From positions 1-23,953 of the forward strand of contig CAYPEL010000025.1 in assembly GCA_964409635.1 (NCBI GenBank): 23,953 bases of DNA, written 5' to 3'. The notes under the pieces were generated by a model. The model was given only the letters and a program-made list of their open reading frames with translations. It searched no databases and was not told the DNA's origin. The stretch comes from CAYPEL01 sp964409635. GTDB taxonomy: Bacteria; Pseudomonadota; Gammaproteobacteria; DSM-19610. Position 1 is the first letter of the stretch. Each line of letters starts with the position of its first letter. A program made the position numbers and the translations under genes. Below, piece after piece: positions 1 through 6,780 of this stretch.

Positions 1-253
1 AATGTAATGGCGCCTACTTTCGTCGTCTCTCGCCAATCTGCGCCGTTCCACTTGGCAAATGTGGTGCTCACTGCCGTCGCACAACCGGCACCAGCGGCTG
101 CATTACCACCACTCACAAAAGTACAGCCAACCGCCGCACCTACCTGTATAACTCCTTGTGCCCAAGGATGATCTTTAGCATAGAGATTAACGGCAATGAC
201 CGGATCAGCACGCTTGATAACATTCCAGGCAGTTTTGTTTGCTGATTCGCATA
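1..253 (-). pseudogene. 5'-truncated ORF, possibly RHS/polymorphic-toxin C-terminal region
   Basis: On the minus strand one frame stays open from about 269 to the left window edge. The stretch from position 250 down reads as a plausible protein with segments such as NKTAWNVIKRADPVIAVN, then VGAAVGCTFVSGG, an Ala/Gly-rich stretch with three cysteines, and KWNGADWRETTKVGAIT. The Gly/Ala-rich hydrophobic part followed by a polar tail resembles the pre-toxin region of some RHS/YD-repeat proteins, but this is only a resemblance. There is no convincing start codon: upstream the frame runs directly into the inverted-repeat end of the transposase remnant (257-271) and a TAA within it. I infer that the 5' part of the gene was removed or displaced when the element inserted. 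The 3' end lies outside the window. Confidence 0.35.
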
Positions 254-256
254 ATG

Positions 257-456
257 GGGTCAGGTCTTGTTATTTGCTTTTTCCGCATAAGCTAATAACC
301 TGCTAACTCTAGAATAATGTAATCCGTAATACTCCCCAATCTCTTTCATACTATATCCACCACTGGTATAAGAGTGGACAATGGCTTCATTGTCTGATGG
401 ATCCAGCCATACATCAGAGTTTAGATCCGAAAAAGGCAAAAAACAAGACCTGACCC
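257..456 (-). mobile_element. Remnant of a REP-associated / Y1 (IS200-like) transposase element
   Basis: A perfect 15-bp inverted repeat, gggtcaggtcttgtt at 257-271 and its complement at 442-456, bounds 200 bp. The interior, on the minus strand, encodes the C-terminal end of a Y1-type transposase (described separately), whose stop codon overlaps the left repeat. The Y1 catalytic domain (HUH motif and active tyrosine) is absent, so this is a non-autonomous or decayed copy. Similar gggtcaggtcttg ends next to Y1/RAYT transposase genes are, from memory, common in gammaproteobacterial genomes. The element abuts the truncated frame at 1-253 and the terminator of the lipoprotein gene at 469-495. Confidence 0.6.
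260..430 (-). pseudogene. C-terminal fragment of a Y1/RAYT transposase
   Basis: The minus-strand frame reads SDLNSDVWLDPSDNEAIVHS, then a helix-turn-helix-like tail with YTSGGYSMKEIGEYYGLHYS and RVSRLLAYAEKANNKT before TGA (260-262). The pattern GYSMKEIG-YGLHYSRVSR is typical of the DNA-binding C-terminus of REP-associated tyrosine transposases (Transposase_17/Y1 family), which act on single-stranded hairpin ends. Only about 55 residues remain of the usual 200-300, with no start codon and no catalytic domain, so the fragment cannot be an active transposase. The frame stays nominally open further upstream but the sequence there is not protein-like and overlaps the terminator. Confidence 0.7.
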
Positions 457-468
457 TGCTTTTTCTTG

Positions 469-495
469 AAAAAACCCGCTGCTAAAGCAGCGGGT
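469..495 (-). terminator. Intrinsic terminator of the Ig-like lipoprotein gene
   Basis: A perfect 9-bp stem (474-482 with 487-495, acccgctgc / gcagcgggt) with a 4-nt loop is followed, in minus-strand direction, by six T residues (plus-strand A-run 469-474). It lies about 40 bp beyond the TAG stop of the minus-strand gene ending at 537. This is a textbook rho-independent terminator for that gene. Confidence 0.9.
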
Positions 496-536
496 CTTGA
501 TCAAGCAACATCGGAAATCGTACCAGATTAATTTGA

Positions 537-2225
537 CTAGTCTGTAACTGTAATCTGCCCAGAAGAAACAATACCCTTGGGGCTCGTAACAGTTACATTG
601 AGAGTGCCAGACGAGGAATTAGTATCACCCTGCCAATTCACAGTATAAGTACAAGCTGCAGGAAAGGGTGCTGGGATGTGTGTGGTTTGCATCGCATCGC
701 AATTTACATTGGTACTTAACACTGTAAAGCTCGATACACCTTCGATCTTGCCATTTGATACTGCTACGGCAATCGTCGTGCCCGCAGGCATGACCTGGCC
801 GTTGCCGCCTATAACCTCAAAAGTGACAGATCCGCCGCCGCTCAATGAAGTAATCGTGGCACCAGCAGAATTAGAAAATACTATCGGCCTAGTTCCCGAA
901 GGAGACAAAACAATAACATGTTGTCTGCGCACAGTAACTGATGAAGACACGCCCAGCGTTGGCGCACACCCGGCTAAGTCGCATACAATACCGTTGTAGT
1001 TACCATCACCGAGACTGTAGGCACCGTCCAGATTAAAATCGATGAAAACCGGATCATTGCCATCACCTGGTTCGTACAAACCGGTTTCATTGTCATCACG
1101 GAATGCTTCGGGCAAATCCACAAATGTCTCTACACCGACATCGAAACTGATATCACCATCCAGGTCAGTAAAGCTCTCCTCGCCGATGACATGTGCCAGT
1201 ATTGATACGCGATTATCACTGGTACCGTTCCCGCTTACCCAGGTTACCGAGCATCTGCCATTCGCAGTAAGACAGGCATTACCAATGACACCACTCTCTG
1301 CTGTAAATACTACTTGTGTACCATCTGGTACTGGGTTATTAAACCGATCTCCCAACAAGACAGACACGACAACTTGCTCGCCGATGTACCCAAAAGCTTC
1401 GGGGTTTTGTATATCCAGGGCCAACGAGAAACTGTCCTGGTCAGGAAGACCTGTTGACACCACAAGATTATCTGACTGAGATGAGATACCAGTACTATCG
1501 ACCGTGGCTGTTACACGTACCGGAATCGATACCGTACCGGACTGGACAATGGTTGAAACCACACCATCCAGGCCACTGGTGTCTGTTTCTGCACCAGGAC
1601 TGAACCGCAACCCACCCACCTCGGTATTCAGTGTAAAGGTAACACTCTGGTTTGTAATCGGGTTACCCGCCGTATCCAGAACGCGGAATGTGATAGTCGA
1701 TGTTTCCGCACCACCCATACCTTTGAGTTCGATGTTAGCCGGGTTTGCCGAAACGAATTCGATCGAACCCAGTGTTGCGGACAATACATTTACCGTCGTC
1801 GAAGCCGTGTAGGTAGTATTATCTACCGTGACACTGGCTGTGATCGTATCATTTCCTAGGCAGCCTTGAGCCGTGTAGCTTGCAAATGCCTGCGTACCGA
1901 TTACAGTCACTGGAGTGTCGATAGCTGCCAAACTCTGGGCAACACAAGATGAAATAAAGGTTACATCGGTAGGCGCCAGCGGTTGTTGCTGATCATCTGT
2001 CAGGGTAGCAATGATCTGCGAGGTACCGCCTGCAGAAAGTGATGCCAGGCTTGTCTGGATAGTAAATAAGACAGTCGTTGTACCGCCAGTGCCACCGGTA
2101 CCACCTCCTGTACCACCACCACTACTACCCGTTGAGGTTGCTTCATTGTCTGACTGCCCGGTCTGACAAGCGGTTAGCAAAACTACGCATAAAATAAGAA
2201 ATTTTTTCATCAGGTTATTACACAT
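537..2225 (-). CDS. Ig-like domain (Big_1/invasin-type) surface lipoprotein
   Basis: A 562-residue secreted lipoprotein. I start it at the ATG at 2225 (MCNNLMKKFLILCVV...) because AAGGAAAG lies a good distance upstream; MKKFLIL at 2210 is the alternative, and a longer open frame to 2474 looks non-coding. The signal peptide ends in a lipobox LTAC with Cys20. A Gly/Ser/Thr-rich linker (about 25-50) precedes several beta-rich Ig-like repeats with the typical signs VTFTL, DTAGNPITNQSV, GDRFNNPVPDGTQVVF and DG-V-ST-V. Acidic stretches at about 354-362 (DLDGDISFD) and 376-412, with DFNLDGAYSLGDGNYNG, look like calcium-binding loops. Cysteines occur in close pairs (94/122, 318/325, 415/420, 509/525), suggesting disulfides in an exported protein. 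The role is probably surface or adhesin-like; no enzyme motif is seen. It is monocistronic with its own terminator. Confidence 0.8.
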   Translation of the reverse strand: MCNNLMKKFLILCVVLLTACQTGQSDNEATSTGSSGGGTGGGTGGTGGTTTVLFTIQTSLASLSAGGTSQIIATLTDDQQQPLAPTDVTFISSCVAQSLAAIDTPVTVIGTQAFASYTAQGCLGNDTITASVTVDNTTYTASTTVNVLSATLGSIEFVSANPANIELKGMGGAETSTITFRVLDTAGNPITNQSVTFTLNTEVGGLRFSPGAETDTSGLDGVVSTIVQSGTVSIPVRVTATVDSTGISSQSDNLVVSTGLPDQDSFSLALDIQNPEAFGYIGEQVVVSVLLGDRFNNPVPDGTQVVFTAESGVIGNACLTANGRCSVTWVSGNGTSDNRVSILAHVIGEESFTDLDGDISFDVGVETFVDLPEAFRDDNETGLYEPGDGNDPVFIDFNLDGAYSLGDGNYNGIVCDLAGCAPTLGVSSSVTVRRQHVIVLSPSGTRPIVFSNSAGATITSLSGGGSVTFEVIGGNGQVMPAGTTIAVAVSNGKIEGVSSFTVLSTNVNCDAMQTTHIPAPFPAACTYTVNWQGDTNSSSGTLNVTVTSPKGIVSSGQITVTD

Positions 2226-2302
2226 GGTTACTTTCCTTGCGGTCATGTCATCGATTCCCGGCTGCCGGTGTTTGACTCTGTTATAAGGTTTGGCATTAAA
2301 CC

Positions 2303-2346
2303 TGGACCAGTACTCGCCGCAGAGGCCTGCGGTAGATGCCTGTCCA
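2303..2346 (-). other. Stable hairpin in the putative 5' leader of the lipoprotein gene
   Basis: A perfect 6-bp stem ccgcag/ctgcgg (2317-2322 with 2327-2332, 4-nt loop) is nested inside an outer 5-bp pairing tggac/gtcca (2303-2307 with 2342-2346), separated by a symmetric 9-nt internal loop on each side. If transcription of the minus-strand lipoprotein gene begins at the AT-rich stretch near 2400, this would be an RNA element about 80-120 nt upstream of the start codon. There is no T-run, so it is not an intrinsic terminator. I compared it by eye with the c-di-GMP-I and glycine riboswitch consensus and saw no match. Confidence 0.3.
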
Positions 2347-2569
2347 TAGCCTGCGCCACGTCTTCCGAAATTGAAATTAATCTGAAAAGCATAAAGGTTC
2401 TCATATATAAAACAATCAGTTAGATATATTTTGGCGGCCTGCACGAAAGCCGGTATCGCCAGATCCAACTGCATTGGAACTAGCTATCGGTCAAGTGAAT
2501 ATTTCCTTTAAATTCAAGCGCAGAAAATGCGTCATTACACCCAAATTAATTAATCCCGCGACCAAGGCC

Positions 2570-2598
2570 TTGCTGCGCGGGGTGTCATCGCCTATCAT
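2570..2598 (+). promoter_or_regulatory. Likely sigma70 promoter of rpmE
   Basis: A -35-like TTGCTG (2570-2575) and a -10-like TATCAT (2593-2598) are separated by exactly 17 bp and lie about 60 bp upstream of the rpmE ATG. This leaves a 5' UTR of roughly 55 nt. In E. coli L31 represses translation of its own mRNA through the leader; whether that applies here cannot be judged by eye. Confidence 0.45.
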
Positions 2599-2660
2599 CT
2601 ACATCCTTTCGACCAACAGAAACAATGCCTTAGCGCGTATGTTTCGCTGAGGCTAGAATT

Positions 2661-2876
2661 ATGAAACCTGAAATCCATCCTGCTTATCAAGATGTTAGCG
2701 TAACTTGTAGCTGCGGAAACAGCTTCCAGACCCGCTCAACGGTGAGCAAGGATCTGTCTATTGAGGTCTGCTCCCAATGCCATCCTTTTTATACCGGCAA
2801 ACAAAAGATGCTGGATACCGGTGGGCGCGTAGACCGTTTCCGCCGCAAGTACGGTGGTATGAAAAAAGCCTTATGA
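2661..2876 (+). CDS. rpmE: 50S ribosomal protein L31 (zinc-binding form)
   Basis: A 71-residue protein matching L31 over its full length: MKPEIHPAYQDVSVTCSCGN at the start, then SIEVCSQCHPFYTGKQKMLD and GRVDRFRRKYG near the end. Cys16, Cys18, Cys37 and Cys40 form the C-x-C...C-x-x-C zinc site of the C+ paralogue, the form that can be replaced by a zinc-free L31 under zinc starvation. L31 bridges the 50S and 30S subunits. GAGG lies upstream of the ATG with usable spacing. The stop codon overlaps the ATG of the following nuclease gene (ATGA at 2873-2876), and a terminator hairpin follows at 2896. Confidence 0.97.
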   Translation: MKPEIHPAYQDVSVTCSCGNSFQTRSTVSKDLSIEVCSQCHPFYTGKQKMLDTGGRVDRFRRKYGGMKKAL

Positions 2877-3745
2877 CCAATAGACTGCAGAATCTAAGGG
2901 CGTCCTTTTGGGGCGCCTTTTTCGTTTGTGGGCTGCAATTATTTCCAAGGGTGGGGCTGGCGGATTGCCCGATGGCCCTGGATACCAATGCAGCCGTTAC
3001 GGTTCGCTTTGTCAGCGATGGGGATAGCGTGGTTCTGACTGATCAGCGGCGGGTACGCCTGATCGGCATCAATACACCGGAGATGGGGCGCAAGGGCCAG
3101 CCTCATCAACCTTTAGCCGTGCGCGCACGCGACCGTTTACGCGCACTGCTGTTTACCGGCAATAACCGCGTTACGATCAACCTCGGACAGAAAAAACAGG
3201 ATCGTCACGGCCGTTGGCTGGCGCACCTTTACCTGCCGGACGGACGCCATTTAGGGGAACAACTGATTCGAGACGGACTCGGTTGGGTGGTCGCAATCGC
3301 ACCCAATGTTACTTTTGCCAGCTGCTTGAAAACGGCTGAAAACACGGCCCGGAAAGCCAACCGGGGCATCTGGTCGGAACCCGCTTATACACCGGTGGAA
3401 TCCGCTTCACTCAAGCTGCGTAGTCGTGGTTTCCACTCGGTTCAGGGACGCATAAGACAAGTCACAATCCGGCCCACAGCGCGCTGGATTAAACTGGATG
3501 GCCGCTTCAGTATCCGCATTCCAAAATCTGCCTTGGTTAATTTCAAGTCCCGGCCCGACAGTCACTGGGTAGGACGAAAAATTGCCGTGCGCGGCTGGCT
3601 GTATGCGAGCCGCGGTGAATTGCATGTTAATCTGGAACACCCGGCTGCCCTGGACATCATAAGCATGACTAGGAGCCTGTCCGAGAATAGAAACCGCCAC
3701 GAGGAAAGCCTGGATTTGGCCAGATTCTTCCATTATTTTCGTTAA
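2873..3745 (+). CDS. Exported thermonuclease-fold (SNase) nuclease
   Basis: A 290-residue protein starting at the ATG overlapping the rpmE stop. Residues 1-30 form a signal peptide (hydrophobic core FWGAFFVCGLQLF, cleavage near GLA-DC). The staphylococcal-nuclease fold covers about 42-165: DGDS at 49-52 (calcium site), VRLIGINTPE with Arg62 and Glu70, and DRHGRW with Arg114, corresponding to Asp21, Arg35, Glu43 and Arg87 of the S. aureus enzyme. The Asp40 position is Asn67, a change seen in many gammaproteobacterial homologues as far as I recall. A second beta-rich region (about 183-262, VQGRIRQVTIRPTARWIKLD) looks like an extra OB-like nucleic-acid-binding domain. A nuclease gene follows rpmE in Pseudomonas too. 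The last 25 residues (from 266) are encoded by an inverted-repeat element, so the native C-terminus has been replaced. Confidence 0.85.
   Translation: MTNRLQNLRASFWGAFFVCGLQLFPRVGLADCPMALDTNAAVTVRFVSDGDSVVLTDQRRVRLIGINTPEMGRKGQPHQPLAVRARDRLRALLFTGNNRVTINLGQKKQDRHGRWLAHLYLPDGRHLGEQLIRDGLGWVVAIAPNVTFASCLKTAENTARKANRGIWSEPAYTPVESASLKLRSRGFHSVQGRIRQVTIRPTARWIKLDGRFSIRIPKSALVNFKSRPDSHWVGRKIAVRGWLYASRGELHVNLEHPAALDIISMTRSLSENRNRHEESLDLARFFHYFR
2896..2922 (+). terminator. Intrinsic terminator of rpmE, inside the 5' end of the nuclease ORF
   Basis: aagggcgtcc (2896-2905) pairs with ggggcgcctt (2910-2919) with one bulged G and one G-T pair, a short T loop, and a following run of five T (2918-2922). 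It starts 20 bp after the rpmE stop, the expected place for an rpmE terminator. It also lies within codons 8-17 of the nuclease reading frame, so the T-run encodes Phe in the signal peptide. Readthrough or coupled translation would be needed to make the nuclease from the rpmE promoter. Confidence 0.7.
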
Positions 3746-3836
3746 ATATGCCCAATATTCGTCTCAAATAATGAAAAAATCTGACTCAAACCAGCCTCCC
3801 CTCGCAACGATTTCTATTCTCGGACAGGCTCCTAGT
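3668..3836. mobile_element. MITE-like element with 26-bp perfect terminal inverted repeats
   Basis: Positions 3668-3693 and 3811-3836 are perfect inverted repeats of 26 bp (core gagcctgtccgagaata), enclosing about 117 bp. The outermost bases can be read as TA dinucleotides at 3670-3671 and 3833-3834, the kind of target duplication left by IS630/Tc1-mariner-type transposition, though with palindromic flanks (act...agt) this cannot be proved. The interior encodes no transposase. The same end sequence occurs once more at 18067-18087, so it is a repeated family in this genome. The left end lies in frame within the nuclease gene and supplies its last 25 codons and TAA stop. Confidence 0.7.
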
Positions 3837-3860
3837 AGTCCTCCCGCGTTGGATTGATGG

Positions 3861-5336
3861 ATGAAAAATGTAACCGCTAAACCCGCACTGATACTGCCAC
3901 AGCTGATCCTGGTGGTTGGCTTGTTGTGGTTATCAGCCTGCGCCACCAACCCGGTTACCGGCCGCCCTAACTTTGTACTGATGTCTGAAAGCGATGAAAT
4001 AGCACTCGGCAAGCGTTACAGCAAGGAAATCAGCAAACAACAGCCAACTTATAAAGATGCTGAATTAAACGCCTATGTAAACCGGATCGGACAAAAGCTC
4101 GCGGCGGTTAGTCACCGGCCGGGTTTACAGTTCCAGTTCAAGGTCGTCGATTCGACAAGCGTCAATGCCTTTGCCCTGCCCGGCGGCTTCATCTACATAA
4201 CCCGTGGCCTGTTGGCCTATCTAAACTCAGAAGCCGAGCTGGCCGCCGTACTGGGGCATGAAATTGGTCATGTCACCGCGCGCCATTCAGTCCGCCAGCA
4301 AAGTGCTGCAACCGCCACCGGCGTGGTGGGTGCAGTGGTGACGGCGACGACCGGTGTGCGTGGTTCGCAGGATCTATTTAATTTAATGGGTGGCGCCCTG
4401 CTCAGCGGCTACGGGCGTAACCACGAATTAGAATCCGACCGGCTGGGCGCACAGTATCTGCTCAAAGCCGGGTATGACCCACAGGCTATCATTGCAGTCA
4501 TCGGCGTCTTGAAAAACCAGGAGCTTTTCGAGACACAACGCGCCAAGGAGGAAGGCAGGACGCCGCGCAGCTATCATGGCGTGTTTGCCAGCCACCCCAG
4601 CAATGACCGGCGCCTGCAAGAAGTTGTAGCAGACGCTGGAAAGCTTCCTGGCAATGCCACGGCTAAAACCGGCCGCCAGGCGTTTCTACAACAAATTGAC
4701 GGCATGACGTTTGGCGCCGGAGAGCGTGACGGCATCGTGCTGCAAAACCGTTTTCTTCACAAGCCCTTGAATTTTGGCCTGACTTTTCCGACCGGTTGGA
4801 GCATAGAAAACCTGCCGGATAAGGTGATTGCCACGGCGCCAGGGCAAGCGGCACTGTTGCAGCTTGAAGTAAAACCTGTCACCCGCGGTATGTCTCCACA
4901 GCGCCTGCTGGAATCACTCGGCTTGCGCGAGATCCGCAATGGCCAATCGCTAGAGATCGGCACTTTTCAGGCTTATAAAACGACTGCGCAGGTTTCGGTG
5001 AACAATATCCGGCGCACGGCACGTTTTATCGTACTATATGACCGTGATAATGCGTTTATTTTTACCGGCGTGAGCCAGCGCAAACGTAGCCAAGGCGAAT
5101 TCGACGGCGATTTCCTGAGCGCCGCAAAAAGTTATCGCAAGCTATCCGCACAGGAAATGCAACTGGCCCGTGGCCGACAGCTTGTGATAATTAACGCAAA
5201 TCAGGACACCAGTTTCAGAAAACTCGCCCAGCAATCACCGATCAGTAGCCACGCTGAAGAACAACTGCGTTTGTTAAATGACCTTTACCCTGCGGGTGAG
5301 CCACGGCCAGGACAACAGCTCAAGGTTGTACGCTAG
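3861..5336 (+). CDS. M48-family zinc metalloprotease, BepA-like lipoprotein
   Basis: A 491-residue periplasmic protease. The N-terminus has a signal peptide ending in a lipobox LSAC (Cys27), followed by ATNPVTGRPNFVLMSE, a motif typical of M48 envelope proteases. The catalytic HEIGH is at 133-137 and the third zinc ligand Glu189 lies in NHELESDRLG. FALPGGFIYITRGLL (104-118) is the conserved strand before the active site. E. coli BepA, a quality-control protease of the outer-membrane assembly (BAM) and LPS export machinery, has a similar catalytic half and length but ends in TPR repeats. Here the C-terminal half is different: a beta-rich region (about 285-420) and a LysM-like tail (about 435-491, with LLNDLYPAGEPRPGQQLKVV). 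I therefore assign the family but not the exact substrate. The gene starts 24 bp after the inverted-repeat element. Confidence 0.85.
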   Translation: MKNVTAKPALILPQLILVVGLLWLSACATNPVTGRPNFVLMSESDEIALGKRYSKEISKQQPTYKDAELNAYVNRIGQKLAAVSHRPGLQFQFKVVDSTSVNAFALPGGFIYITRGLLAYLNSEAELAAVLGHEIGHVTARHSVRQQSAATATGVVGAVVTATTGVRGSQDLFNLMGGALLSGYGRNHELESDRLGAQYLLKAGYDPQAIIAVIGVLKNQELFETQRAKEEGRTPRSYHGVFASHPSNDRRLQEVVADAGKLPGNATAKTGRQAFLQQIDGMTFGAGERDGIVLQNRFLHKPLNFGLTFPTGWSIENLPDKVIATAPGQAALLQLEVKPVTRGMSPQRLLESLGLREIRNGQSLEIGTFQAYKTTAQVSVNNIRRTARFIVLYDRDNAFIFTGVSQRKRSQGEFDGDFLSAAKSYRKLSAQEMQLARGRQLVIINANQDTSFRKLAQQSPISSHAEEQLRLLNDLYPAGEPRPGQQLKVVR

Positions 5337-5431
5337 TGCAGTGTCCTGCAACATGATAATGACTTCTAAAGAATCTCAAATTTATTCATGTATCTTGCTT
5401 CTTGCGAATACTACAAATACTGGAATCATCT

Positions 5432-6685
5432 ATGTTTGACGACTTAAAAAAAGCTGCTCTGGACTACCACGAGCACCCCACACCGGGGAAAATTGCCATT
5501 CAGATCACTAAACCCTGTGATTCACAGGAGGATCTATCACTGGCTTACACGCCCGGGGTTGCAGAGCCGGTCAGGGAAATTGCCAAAGACGCATCTACCG
5601 CTTACCGCTACACCAGTAAAGGTAACCTGGTTGCTGTGATCACCGATGGCAGCGCCGTTCTCGGCCTGGGTAATGTCGGCGCGCTGGCAGGCAAACCGGT
5701 TATGGAAGGCAAAGGTGTGTTATTCAAACAATTTGCCAATGTTGATGTATTCGATATTGAAGTTGAGACCCAGGACGTCGACGAATTTATTGAGACGGTC
5801 AGCCGTATCGCCAATGGATTTGGTGGCATCAATCTCGAAGACATCAGCGCCCCGCGCTGCTTTGAGATCGAACGCCGGCTGATAGAAAAACTCGATATTC
5901 CGGTTTTCCATGATGATCAGCACGGCACCGCGATTATCATTTGCGCCGGTTTGTTGAACGCACTGGAAATAAAAAACAAATCTATCCACGCTGCCCGCAT
6001 CGTCTGCCTGGGCGCCGGTGCTGCGGGTATTGCCTCCATGCGCTTGCTGACCGCATTAGGCGCCAACCCTGACAATATTTTAATCGTTGACCGGAGTGGT
6101 GTAGCCTACAAGGGACGGGATAACCTGAACCAATACAAACAGGAATTCGCCGTCGATACTGACCGCCGCACCCTGGCCGACGCCTGCGTTGATGCCGATG
6201 TGTTTATCGGCGTTTCCGGTCCGGATCTACTAACCCCGGACATGCTTAAATCGATGGCCTCACAACCTATTGTATTTGCACTTTCTAACCCTGACCCTGA
6301 AATCAAGCCGGAACTTGCGCGCCAGGTGCGCGATGACCTGATCATGGCGACGGGCCGTAGTGATTACCCAAACCAGGTCAATAATGTATTGGGATTCCCC
6401 TTTATATTCCGCGGCGCGCTTGACGTTCATGCGCGCACTATCAATCAGGCAATGGCGATCGCTGCGGTGAAGGGATTACAGGCATTGACGCGGCAACCGG
6501 TGCTGCCAGACATTCTTGCCGCCTACAAACTCGATGCCCTGGAGTTTGGCCCGGATTATATAATTCCGAAGCCATTGGATCCGCGCTTGATGGATTTTGT
6601 ACCGACGGCCATTGCTCAGGCAGCTGTTGATAGCGGGGCGGCACGGAGAGGTTACCCGACGCATTACAAACCGTCACCGGTATGA
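5432..6685 (+). CDS. maeB: NAD(P)-dependent malic enzyme, short form
   Basis: A 417-residue oxidative decarboxylase converting malate to pyruvate and CO2 with reduction of NAD(P). I start at ATG 5432 (MFDDLKKAALDYHEHPTPGK), the family's conserved start; an upstream TTG at 5402 is unlikely. Visible motifs: YTPGVAEPV with catalytic Tyr39, DGSAVLGLGN (72-81), PVMEGKGVLFK with catalytic Lys94, metal-binding Glu136-Asp137 and Asp161-Asp162 (FHDDQHGTA), Rossmann GAGAAG (194-199) and ALSNPDPEI. E. coli MaeB is about 760 residues because of a C-terminal phosphotransacetylase-like domain; that domain is missing here, giving the common single-domain form. Malic enzyme occupies the same position beside ponA in Pseudomonas. 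It is convergent with the gene at 6781-7422. Cofactor preference cannot be read from the sequence. Confidence 0.9.
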   Translation: MFDDLKKAALDYHEHPTPGKIAIQITKPCDSQEDLSLAYTPGVAEPVREIAKDASTAYRYTSKGNLVAVITDGSAVLGLGNVGALAGKPVMEGKGVLFKQFANVDVFDIEVETQDVDEFIETVSRIANGFGGINLEDISAPRCFEIERRLIEKLDIPVFHDDQHGTAIIICAGLLNALEIKNKSIHAARIVCLGAGAAGIASMRLLTALGANPDNILIVDRSGVAYKGRDNLNQYKQEFAVDTDRRTLADACVDADVFIGVSGPDLLTPDMLKSMASQPIVFALSNPDPEIKPELARQVRDDLIMATGRSDYPNQVNNVLGFPFIFRGALDVHARTINQAMAIAAVKGLQALTRQPVLPDILAAYKLDALEFGPDYIIPKPLDPRLMDFVPTAIAQAAVDSGAARRGYPTHYKPSPV

Positions 6686-6724
6686 AGCAGGTGCGGAATT
6701 TATTCCGTTTCTGCGGGAGTTCTT

Positions 6725-6744
6725 GGGGTGGATGAAACCCACCC
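6725..6744. repeat. Short GGGTGG...CCACCC hairpin in convergent intergenic DNA
   Basis: gggtgg (6726-6731) pairs with ccaccc (6739-6744) around the loop atgaaac, 40 bp after the malic enzyme stop and before the convergent gene's stop at 6781. The sequence resembles the gtgggtgaaacccac hairpins at 20049-20097. No T-run follows on either strand, so an intrinsic terminator is not clear; it fits better as a dispersed REP-like palindrome. Confidence 0.45.
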
Positions 6745-6780
6745 TGCAAGGCATTTACAACATCCGGGAAGCCATACAGG

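Larger units (their letters stand above)
2226..2660. other. Divergent intergenic/leader region between the lipoprotein gene and rpmE
   Basis: This 435-bp stretch contains no gene I can support. A minus-strand frame is open up to 2474, but its sequence is atypical, low in known motifs, and lies beyond a better start with a Shine-Dalgarno site. The region holds AT-rich blocks around 2395-2440 (tatata motifs, possible minus-strand promoter), a stable hairpin at 2303-2346, and a likely rpmE promoter at 2570-2598. In Pseudomonas the gene upstream of rpmE is priA; it is not present here. Confidence 0.6.

Noticed and set aside
676..1812. Plus-strand frames opposite the lipoprotein gene
   Set aside because: They are antisense shadows of a Thr/Val/Ser-rich coding region with no protein-like features.
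2226..2350. Possible c-di-GMP-I riboswitch upstream of the lipoprotein gene
   Set aside because: A ccgcaagg-like stretch caught the eye, but the conserved GGACGCAAAGCC-type core and the flanking stems are not present.
2226..2474. N-terminal extension of the lipoprotein frame up to an ATG at 2474
   Set aside because: The extra 83 residues lack family resemblance and would bury the signal peptide and lipobox; a Shine-Dalgarno precedes the ATG at 2225.
3764..4012. Minus-strand 82-residue frame around the inverted-repeat element
   Set aside because: It crosses the element and the start of the M48 gene and shows no transposase or other motif.
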